From positions 767,390-831,389 of the forward strand of contig NW_003314318.1 of the NCBI RefSeq assembly GCF_000143415.4: a stretch of DNA of 64,000 nt, in the 5' to 3' direction. Both the position numbers and the translations under genes were made by a program. Position 1 is the first letter of the stretch; the number at the start of each line of letters is the position of its first letter. Shown piece by piece: positions 55,380 to 64,000 of this stretch. The notes under the pieces are model-generated. The model did no database searches and was not told the DNA's origin. It worked only from the letters and a program-made list of their open reading frames with translations. Origin of the DNA: Selaginella moellendorffii (lineage: Eukaryota; Streptophyta; Lycopodiopsida; Selaginellales; Selaginellaceae).

Positions 55380-56177
55380 ATGGTGGTGGCAAATGTGAAG
55401 GTGGAGATTATCCTCAACGTCAATTGCGATCGGGCTTGGGAAGCATTCAAAGATTCCAGCTCCTGGCTTCCAAGAATGATGCCCAATGTCATCCAAAGTT
55501 ACGAGTACGATGGTGGACGAAGAGGGGCTGGAAGTTTGCGACGAGTCACTTACGGTCCAGGCAAGTTTAAGTTTGCTCCTCCCTAGAATGATCATCCATG
55601 TGTTAAGCTTGATCCGATCCCAGCGATGGATAGATTGTGCTTTCGATGATTTACGTGTGCTTGCATTCGTGATCTTGCCCTGCATTGCCGGATCTCACGT
55701 AACTTTCCAAGAACCTTTTTCACTCCTCCCAAGTTCTTGGGAATTCCACGCTCGAATGAATCTACGGTCTCCCTCGCACGAACTTGAAACGAGTAGAAAC
55801 GAGTAAGATGATAAAAATATTAAAAGTCTCGCTCTCTCTTTCTTACAGATTTCCCGGCTGGATCTTTCTCGCTGCAAAAGATCCTGGCAGAGGATAACAA
55901 TTCCATGACATCGACTTACACGCTTGTCGGTGGAAGTTTGGCGAGCAAGTACACGCATTACGTCGCCACGGTGAGGTTTCGGCCGGGTCCAGCCGATCGA
56001 TCATCCACCACTGTCGCGAGCTGGAGCCTGGACTACGAATTACGCCCCACTGGCACCAGCAGCAGTAGCAGCAGCAGGGATGATCGTGACTCCACTGACA
56101 ATGCTGCGAGTCGCTCGCAACAATCGGCGCTAGATGCCTTTAAAGCCCTCGAGCAGTATTTGCTCTCTTCTAGCTAG
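55380..56177 (+). CDS. Bet v 1-like / START-fold protein, gene 3
   Basis: Exons 55380-55560 and 55849-56177 give 169 aa. It starts MVVANVKVEIILNVNCDRAWEA, the beta-1/alpha-1 region, with SSWLPRMMPN after it; SLQKILAED, ASKYTHYVATVRFRPG and ALDAFKALEQYLLSS follow, the last being the long C-terminal helix. An Asp/Ser-rich insert (56060-56105) sits in the loop before it. The intron is 288 bp, unusually long for this window, and its donor is GC (CAG/GCAAGT): a GT a few bases downstream would shift the frame to a stop. It differs clearly from copies 1 and 2, so it is an older paralogue. Function is presumed ligand binding, stress-responsive. Confidence 0.75.
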
Positions 56178-57119
56178 TAAGAACATTGGTACGGAAGACA
56201 ATCCTTGCGAGACGGAAGAACTTAATGTACGGTTCCCGGGTGGTACCATGTCATACGATTTAATGACATGCGCAACGGACGGAATTAGCTTGGGTTTCCG
56301 GTGGATTTCGGTGGCATAAGTGGTTGGCAATTATAATGTTTGTTGCAAAGAAACTTTTTCTTTGTTATCGTTTCTGATATTTTTTTTCCTTTGATCTTAG
56401 CGACGTTTACAGATTTTTGTTTCTCCAATCTTGGAACTTTCTTTATTAACTCTCGCCATGAATCGATATACATCTAGAAACCGGGCTAAAAAGGATAGAG
56501 GACGAAGAGGAAAGAAGAAAAATTTTCCCTTTTAACCACATTCGCTTGCTTATTCACATACTCTTGTCTTGTCATGGATGTGATGTTCCTTCGTTGATCT
56601 TCTTTTTTCTTTTTTTTTTTCGTTGCGATGGTTTTTTTTTCTTGGTGTTGATGCCCGAAAGAATTCTCTGGCCTGAAAATCAAATACCGAGGGAGTAGCG
56701 ATTGCTGTGGAGTTTTCTTCGCTCTCGTTCGTTGTCTATATAGAAACTCTCGCGCAAGCTCGAGTGACAGTAGCAATCAATCGATTTTATCCATATCCCT
56801 GTTTTGTTTCTAGCCCCGAATGAAGAATCCAGTCTGTAAAAATAATCTGAATTGGCTGCCACCACCAAACAGTCAGCCACTCTTGAGATCGATGAATCGA
56901 CTGGAAAAGGAAAGAGAGAGAGAGAGAGAGAGAGAAGAAAATGGAGGAAAACGAAGGAGAGACGAGAATGAAAGAAGAAAGAACGAAAGAACGAAAAGAG
57001 AACCTTGTTACCAGCAGCAATAGTTTTTAAGTCCTCCCACGTCGTGCTTGTTTTTGTCGCTCGCTGCGTAGAACGGTCACAACTCTAGCTCTTTGCTCGC
57101 CAATCCGGGAACCTGGACA
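56178..57119. other. Intergenic region, 3' flanks of Bet v 1 gene 3 and CSLC
   Basis: AT-moderate sequence with a T-rich stretch (56605-56640), a (GA)n microsatellite (56912-56936) and no supported gene. ORFs here are Lys/Arg- or Phe/Leu-rich artefacts. Confidence 0.4.
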
Positions 57120-59600
57120 TCAATCCTTTTGCTCGCCGATGAGATCGAGCCCGATGACGAGGAAGGAGATCCCTTGGAAGAGCAAGAAGTAGAAGTGCAC
57201 GCCTTGAGCCGAGAGCAAACTCCTCGCCGCCGCCGTGAGCAGCAGGAAAGCCAGGCTCAGCTCCTTCCTGTAGAACCGGGCCTTCGGTTTCTTCTGTGGC
57301 GATGGAGCCGGAGCCTTGGACCTTGCAACCTGTTCCTGTTCTTGCAACTTTGCCAGAGTTTCCACCTGTGAATCCGAGGAGCCGCGGAGCAACTGTTGAG
57401 CTTCCGCCAGTTCTTCTTTTGGAGTGACTAATGACAAGTCCGCTTCCGACGCTCGGCCTTTCTTCTTGGTTACCACCCACTCGTAGGCGCTGCTGAGCTG
57501 AAAGAGTCCCGATATCATAGCGTTGAACTTGGTGACGGACATGGTGTTTTCGAACAGAAGGTAGGGAACGATGAAAGGGAAGGAGCGAGGGGACGGGAGA
57601 ACGTTGAGGAAGGACATGAGAGCTGGGACGTAGCAAATCACCCAGACTGGCAAGTGTGACTCTGGAACGAACATGGTCATGGGAAGGATAATGCAGAACA
57701 AGGTGAACGAGTAGAATGGCAGAATGAGCTTTCTAAGCAGGAAAAAGAGAAAGACGAGATTGGCTTTCCTCCACAATGGTATCTGGAAAAATCAACAAAG
57801 CCTTTCAAAGTCAGCAACAACGTACAAAGAAGGAAAACGAAATACTTGCCTTCGCTGTGACAACATCTGGCAAGCACAATCGAAAGAGCTGCATTGGACC
57901 CGAATGCCAACGATGCTGCTGCTTCCTGTAGGCCTCGTACGATTCTGGAAGCTCGCACAATACGTTGACGTCGTTGAGAAAAATAAACTTCCAGCCTCGC
58001 AGGTGAGCTCGCACAGCAATGTCCATGTCCTCCACAGTCGTCCTTTCCAACCAGCCACCTGAGTCCTCCAAGGCCGTCTTCCTCCAGACTCCAGCGGTCC
58101 CGTTGAATCCAAAGAAGTTGAGAAACACTCCGTTCACCTGCTGTTCGACTTCGAAGTGAAACGAGAGATTTACGTTCTGGAGCCTCGTAAGCAGGTTGTC
58201 ATCCTTGTTCACGAACGCCCATCGTGCTTGTACCAACGCTAGTTTTGGATCTTGCTGCAGAACACAGACCAGCATGTCAAAACGACAAACCAGTTCAAGC
58301 TGAGCTGGAGCACCTTGAGGTGAGGGATTGTCCGCTTCAGGAAATCAGGCCTTGGTTGAAAATCCGCGTCGAAGATCGCCACAAACTCATAGTCATTGAC
58401 GTAGTCGCAGGTCATTGCAGACTTCAAGTTGCCAGCTTTGTAGCCCGTTCGGATTGGTCGGTGCCTGTACACAATTCGTATCCCTTTCTGATGCCACTTG
58501 AGGACCTCAGCTTTGATGAGCATCTGAATCTCCTCGTCGCTCGAGTCGTCCAAAACCTGAACTAGGATCCTGTCCCTAGGCCAGTCGAGTTGGCTCACTG
58601 CTGAAATGGATTGCTCATACACCTGTTTAGCGAGCGAGAACAGAAAAGGCAACTCAGAAAAAAATGAAAAGTGCTCAAGCAAGCCAGCTCAACGTTTTAA
58701 AAACAAACAACCAATCGAGCAGGAAGAGAAAAGATGACAGGGTTTGCTTACAAGAAAAAAGAGAAGAACTCATGAAACCAATCTATATCAATCAAAGCAT
58801 TGCTGGAACTGGAACTGGAAAGCAAGAAGTGCACATACCTCTCTTTCGTTGCACATCGGGATCTGGCACAACACCATGGGATAGCCATTGTACGGGAGCT
58901 CGGGATCGCCAGAGTCGAGTAACTCCACGCTTGCTTCCGGTCTAATCCTCTTGTACTTGATCCAGATGCAGCCCAGGCACAGCAGCACTCTATCCGCGCT
59001 CTGGATGAGGAACAAAACGATGCAGCCGTCGGCCAGCGCCTGGAGGGGAGGAGCGATGAAAGTAGCTCTTACGTAAACCCAGCCCAGGTAGATGGTTTGT
59101 AGCAGGCTATGGAGGCTGAGATCTTTGGGGCTGGGAAGATGGAAATGTGGTCGGTTGAAGCGCAAGTGCCAGCCCAAAATGTGGGCACACACCTCCACGA
59201 CGAGCATCACCACCGCGAAGGCCAGGAATCCTCGGATAAACTGGTGGAGCTTGCCCTTGTGCTGTGGCTTCCCCGACGAAGAAGAAGAGTCCGAGTCCCC
59301 CGAGCGAGAGCTAAGAACCAATCGCGTCTTGATGGCCGCGAGCAATGCCCAGATCCCCTGCGCCATCCACGCGACGCACCCCACTGCTCGGTGCGCCTTG
59401 AGGAGGAGGACCCAAGTGAGCTGCTTGGCGTTCTTCCCTCTATCCTTGTCGCCGTGAAGGGCCGCGTTGGGTCCTTCGATCTCCACCATGGACCAGTTGT
59501 TTGGATCTTCCATCTTGACAACCACTGGCGTTCCCCCTCCTCCCCCTACTGCCCCGCCCCTGCTCCCAAAGAGCTCCGACAAATCGAAGCTCGGCGGCAT
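57120..59600 (-). CDS. CSLC: Cellulose synthase-like C glucan synthase
   Basis: Four exons (59600-58839, 58622-58314, 58254-57850, 57782-57120), 712 aa, the usual CSLC size. Order: cytosolic N-terminus, two transmembrane segments, the GT2 domain with [10 protein letters not shown] (first Asp), FDADFQP (DxD), [11 protein letters not shown] (TED-like motif) and QQHRWHSGP (QxxRW), then four or more transmembrane helices ending [17 protein letters not shown] enzymes make the beta-1,4-glucan backbone of xyloglucan in the Golgi. All catalytic motifs are intact. The third intron (57783-57849) has a GC donor (AAG/GCAAGT). The first exon has a Gly-rich leader after [11 protein letters not shown]. Confidence 0.92.
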
Positions 59601-61506
59601 CCTGGCTCGAGATTTCCCACTGCCACTGCCACTGCCTATCGATCGATCGACCCCATCTCCTTCTACCGCCCTGTTTCTACTCTAGCTCTAGCAAGCTCCC
59701 TCGAGGAAGATGAAGCGATAGAGATAGCACCTTCTTTGCGCGTGTTCTTCGTCAAAATGTGGAAGAATGCGTGACGATGACCACGACCTGGCACGGATCT
59801 TCCAAATTCCTCCCAATCTCGACGTGCATTGCGCGGCGTCTCACCGCGCGCTGTGAATTGGCCGAGAATGCGGGATCTGCGACCCCGTCCAGACCCTAGA
59901 ACCCTGGAAATATTTCGGCATTGGAGGGAGAAAGTGACCCTGGATCGATGCTGCTGCCGTGGTACACTACAAGATCTCAATGCGAGGAGGAGGAGGACGA
60001 CGACGACGAATAGACCGCTGTGCCGCTTACCGCCATTGCTACGATAGCTCCTCCCGACCGCTCGTCCCCTTGTTGCCTAGCGCCGCCGCTGGATCCGGCC
60101 AGGAATTGCCATCCGAGCCACCACCACCGCCGCCCGGCCGCCGCCGCCGAGCGCTGCCGCACATATATTCCCGATCGATCGATCGATGGGCGTCAATGCC
60201 GTGCGAGAGTAGAAGAAGAAGAGGAGGGGGCCTCGCCACGCCCTGCCATTTTGCTCCAGAGCCAACGATATTTGCTCGCACTGGCTGGCTCTCCAAGCCA
60301 CTGGCATATTCCACCGCGGAGGGGGTACATTCCGCCGCGGCGTGTGGAATATTTCACCGCGCGGCGCCACCGCTCCGTCACCATGGTAGGTGAACGGTCG
60401 TAAGAGGGGATGGCCGGAATATCCGTCTGAAAGGCGGGGTCTAGTCGTGTGGTATTCGTATCCTGTATTCGACAGTTACATTACAACCAACGTCAGGTGG
60501 CCGAATTTCTCCCTGAGTGTTGGCCATGTGGCCCACGTCCCGTAATTGTAGTCCCGTGTCGGGCTTTCTGGCCCGCCGCAACTAACGGCTGGGAGGCCGT
60601 CCATCCGCTGGCTCTTCCGCCGCAGAATACCAGGCGTCATTAGGGCCGTCCATCTGGCCCCAAAATGCCTGGCATCATAAGGCCCGTCCATCGCCTCGCC
60701 ATTCCGTCCCGGAAATGGTCACTCCCAACTGTGTTTGCAAACGAATGAAGTACTTTCTCCTTGTTTTGTTCGTTTGTGTTTGTGGGTGTGGATGATTTGA
60801 TTTTGAGCGTTTGGTAGAAATTTCTTCCACTATTTTTTTTGGATCGATGATGATCCGAAATGCATGCACGATGCTACCGACGTAGTCCGCACGACACAAA
60901 TGACTCAAAACTTTTCGCGTGTTTGTGGGTGTTTGGCCATTGTCTTCCTGTCTTTGTTTTTGTTTTCCACTTCGTCCGAGTGGTCAAAAGTTCTGGGATC
61001 ATGATGTTTGCTTCCCATGATCATACCATGATCAAAGCCTCGCGATTTTTTGTTTTCGTTTTGTCAAATGATTGACGTGTGTGTGTGTGTTCGTGCGGGG
61101 ATCTATGATGACAGACAAGGGTCGTCCAGAAATCACGAACTCCTGCCGCTGCGATCAAAATCTCGTGTACGCACAAAAGCAAGCAAGAACAAGCAGCGAT
61201 CTAGCGAGAAGAAGATAAAGAACGAAAACTTTGATCTGGTCTTGCTTGCAAGCAAAAGAAGAAGAAGAAAAATAAAACACGAGAACTCACTCGTTTGTTG
61301 CGAATGGAACACGCTTGTGTTGCTGTTGCAGATTTTTTCATGTAAAAGGGACAAGCTCGCCAACGGATCGCTGTCAGGAATTGGTGAATGCACACCTGAA
61401 AGCCATCGATGGGTGAACTGGAAAATGCCAAACGAGACGAGATTTTTGTCCTACCTTTTAGAGGCCAAAACTCTGGAAACGATCGCAGTTTTTAGGGCTC
61501 GAGACG
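59601..61506. other. Intergenic region between CSLC and the YebC-like gene
   Basis: It holds the upstream region of CSLC, GC-rich low-complexity stretches (CCG/CGA repeats, 60100-60180) and a lower-GC section from 60720. ORFs overlap in several frames and none shows conserved motifs, so I call no gene. CGATCGATCGAT repeats at 59637-59650 and 60171-60186 are characteristic of this genome but have no assigned role. Confidence 0.4.
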
Positions 61507-62740
61507 ATGAGGGCTGCTGCTGCTCGAGTGAGAAGAGGTGGGTTCTTAGAGTTCTCTCCTTTGTCATGCTTAGCGGAACTTTTCTTCTTGCGTCGTGGAT
61601 CTTTCCAGGCATCGCAATGCGGCAAAGTTCGTGCCGTGAGATGAGCAGGCGCGCACTGAAAATCGCAACCAGGAAGGTACCAAAGTAAAAGATTAGTTTT
61701 TGGCGAGGAGAAGAAAAAGCTGGCCTGACCTTTGGTTGTTTTGGTGCAGGCTGCACAGAGCTTGCGGCGGGACAAGATCAACAACAGGATCTCCAAGGAA
61801 GTCGCCAAAGCGTGTAACTTGCCTTCTTCGTGCTCTCGATAGCAGCAGAGATTTCTAGTGTTGTTGCCCACTCTCGTTTTTTTCTTGAGCAGTGTTCGGG
61901 AGGGTGGTGCCAACACAGCGTCAAACTTGCAACTGGCAGCGGTGCTTCAACGGGCGAGAGAGCTGAATGTCTCGAAAGAAATCATCGAGCGAAACATGAA
62001 GAAAGCGAAGGACACCGAGAACCAATCCTTCAGTGAGATCCTGTACGAGGTAGAAACACACAAAGCGCGTGTTAGCTAAAAAGATAGAACCTTTGCTTTT
62101 TTGCTTTCTTACGTGAAGCTGTGCTTGCAGGTGTTTGGCTTTGGTGGCGTTGGGATCGTGGTCGAAGTTCTTACGGACAATCCTAATCGCTCGGCGTGTC
62201 AGATTCGAGAAGTGGTGAAGAAGTGTCGAGCCAAGATGGCTGGCTCCGGCTCGGTTCTCTTCGACTTCAAGCGAGCTGGTGTACTTTGCGTTAAAGCTGC
62301 CGCAGACGTGAGTGCCGACGAGCTCTTTGTAGCAGCCACCGACGCTGGTGCCGAGGATGTCATTGAGCCTCCGGAAGACGAGGAAGCCTCCCTGGAAGAC
62401 AGGTACACCAAAAGCTTTTTTGCTTTAGTGTCATAAAAGCAAAGCTTCTCTACACTTTTTCCAACAGGGTCTTCAAAGTGATAACAAAGGCGGAAGACTA
62501 CATACCTGTAAAATCCAAGCTTGTAGAGGCCGGGTTCCCAATTAGCGTCGACTCGGGTCTAGAGCTCGTGTCAAACGCGCAAGTTGAGGTAACATATCGA
62601 AACGCTAGTGCCTGATTTTGTTCCGACTGGGATGATGCTCCTAGGTTGATGATGAAGCGATGGAGTTGAACAAGGGTCTTATGGAAAAGCTACTGGAGCT
62701 GGATGATGTGGACGCTGTTTATTCAAGTCAAAAGGCTTGA
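61507..62740 (+). CDS. YebC/PmpR-family protein, probable organellar translation factor
   Basis: Seven exons (61507-61537, 61609-61676, 61750-61811, 61893-62049, 62131-62402, 62468-62588, 62645-62740), 807 bases, 268 aa. It begins MRAAAARVRRG, an Arg-rich leader that fits a mitochondrial or plastid presequence. The core is ALKIATRKAAQSLRRDKINNRIS, then REGGANTASNLQLAAVL, FGFGGVGIVVEVLTDNPNR, MAGSGSVLFDFKRAGV and DAGAEDVIEP, all typical of YebC. Bacterial YebC was long called a transcriptional regulator and is now linked to translation of difficult sequences; the human mitochondrial homologue TACO1 helps translate COX1. A similar organelle role is likely. Confidence 0.85.
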
Positions 62741-63563
62741 AGTATAACCGGTTCAGTGTCTGTAAGTGGACAGAGGAAACAAAGCAGCAAAGGTTCGAAA
62801 CAAGAATTGAAAAACATACCTGATGCACAGCCTTAAAAATTATTTTCTTAGAATGAAAACCGTCGCGTAGAATTATGATTTTGTAAGATGCTAAACGACC
62901 CCGCAATTTATAACTCCACAGTGTCCATTACCGGAGTATTTTTCTTGGAAGCCCTGCATGTGCTTGGCAGCCTGTGACTAGCGTTAATGTATACACTTGC
63001 AGTTTTAAAACCGGCTACATTCAACCAACCTTTCGGACGGCAAGAATCATCCCTCTTTTGCATTTGCGCAATCAATTTTTTCCGCGTTAGCTCTGATCCA
63101 AGCAAAAACTCGTTTAGTAAAAAGAAACAACACAGAGAAACAGAGAGAGAATCCTACTTCGCTTTTCAGATCTTGAAGCTCTTGGCTTTCTCATTTGTTG
63201 TTGGTAAGATTGTGTAAGATACAGGACTGATTATGCTCAACACGTATCATTTTCGATTTGATCGCCTCTGAGGTGAAAGTTATTATATGAGCAGTTTTAT
63301 CACGAGCTCGAGCCAACGTCTTTTTTAATTGTTTAGCATGTTTCTCAAAGAGCCTCTATCGATCAGTACAAATCCTGAGGTGCAACGAATATTTACCGAT
63401 CCACGTAGACTTTAGAACCGGTCATTAGAAAAAACCAACGTATACCTTCTGAAGGAAACCGAAAGCGTGCTATAGTTCTTGTTGGAACGGCAGCATCGTC
63501 CTGAGGCTTCCAAATAACGAGCTCCAAAGATGACGAGGAGAGCACTAAACCATCATAACTAGC
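62741..63563. other. Intergenic region or uncertain 3' exons of the right-edge gene
   Basis: A minus-strand frame at 62908-63105 (ELTRKKLIAQMQKRDDSCRPKGWLN) could be a 3' exon of the right-edge gene, but I cannot join it. Otherwise no feature is supported. Confidence 0.35.
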
Positions 63564-64000
63564 TTAGCCGTACTTGTGAGTGTAACTCACCTTTGATCTC
63601 TTTGATATTCTTAAAATCAAAATCCATCTCTGCAGCGCCTTCAAACTCCTGTAAAGTTTGACGTCAGTAGCAACTTTGATTGTAATTGCACTCTCGTACT
63701 TTGCTTGGTGAGTTTCCACTCCGATATGCACCCATACTTCTTCGTGAGAAGTATGTTCGTTGCCATCGATGAAAACTTGTAAGGCTCGAAAAGAATAAAC
63801 GCTAAAGCACCTCTCACCTCTCGATGCTCCCAGGGACTCATTGACCAAGTTAACGAAGTTCCTAGTGCCGGTCTTGACATCTGGCCTTTTCATCTCGTGC
63901 ATGGATAGCATTGCCCTTTTCGCAGCATCGTCATCAACTATGTCCATGAGCCTCTTGTGTGCCCTTGTTAATTGAAAAAGCATCTCCGCAGCACTAGCTT
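63564..64000 (-). CDS. Partial unknown protein at the window edge
   Basis: The frame is open from the right edge through MLFQLTRAHKRLMDIVDDDAAKRAM, MKRPDVKTGTRNFVNLVNESLGAS, a probable small in-frame intron (GTGAGAGG to TTACAAG, about 42 bp, near 63780-63822) and FIDGNEHTSHEEVWVHIGVETHQAK. It looks like genuine protein: charged helices, then a beta-rich stretch. The start lies outside the window and the end is uncertain. I do not recognise the family. Confidence 0.45.
   Translation of the reverse strand, partial: ASAAEMLFQLTRAHKRLMDIVDDDAAKRAMLSMHEMKRPDVKTGTRNFVNLVNESLGASRGERCFSVYSFRALQVFIDGNEHTSHEEVWVHIGVETHQAKYESAITIKVATDVKLYRSLKALQRWILILRISKRSKVSYTHKYG

Noticed and set aside
59959-60403. 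Arg/Pro-rich ORFs on both strands near 60 kb
   Set aside because: GC-rich low-complexity sequence; several frames are open at once and none has conserved motifs.

Overview
This is nuclear DNA from a land plant, and the best fit is a lycophyte such as Selaginella. The evidence is plant-only genes (HEMERA/pTAC12, SEUSS, CSLC, BURP, GRAS, DRT102), almost uniformly tiny introns (about 45-75 bp in most multi-exon genes), several near-intronless PPR genes, and AT-rich low-complexity islands between compact GC-rich genes. No ribosomal RNA, complete tRNA, CRISPR array or intact transposon was seen.

Layout. 1-240: tail of a degenerate bulb-lectin-like ORF in an AT-rich edge. 0.4-5.3 kb: a 2H phosphoesterase-like gene, HEMERA (minus) and a divergent PPR gene. 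6.8-10.2 kb: a SEUSS co-repressor. 10.25-12.75 kb: AT-rich island with a roughly 300 bp (TA)n tract. 12.9-20.8 kb: MINDY deubiquitinase, PPR gene, glutathione peroxidase, an orphan gene and a GDSL lipase. 20.8-24.0 kb: gene-poor, with two decayed copies of one unit. 24.0-33.9 kb: seipin, a Trp-rich coiled-coil protein that may bind centrin, a small secreted peptide, a nucleotidyltransferase and a four-helix membrane protein. 34.0-36.5 kb: an amaranthin-aerolysin lectin gene with a decayed tandem copy. 37.2-38.2 kb: a dual-specificity phosphatase. 38.2-42.0 kb: a second AT-rich island. 42.0-45.0 kb: a GRAS gene and its broken tandem copy. 45.1-51.1 kb: a duplicated [Bet v 1 + PPR] block in which the second PPR is dead. 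51.1-56.2 kb: M32 carboxypeptidase, BURP protein, DRT102 and a third Bet v 1 gene. 57.1-59.6 kb: CSLC glucan synthase. 61.5-62.7 kb: YebC-family protein. The right edge holds a partial unknown gene.

Themes. The window mixes housekeeping genes (plastid transcription, cell wall, lipid droplets, protein turnover, organelle RNA editing by PPR proteins) with a defence-flavoured set (Bet v 1/PR-10-like, aerolysin-lectin, BURP, peroxidase). Recent local duplication followed by decay is the main evolutionary signal and occurs four times: aerolysin-lectin, GRAS, Bet v 1-PPR, and the 21.7/23.6 kb unit. Three introns appear to use GC-AG splice sites. I could not run searches; exon joins were made by eye, and for most multi-exon genes the summed exon lengths were checked to be multiples of three.
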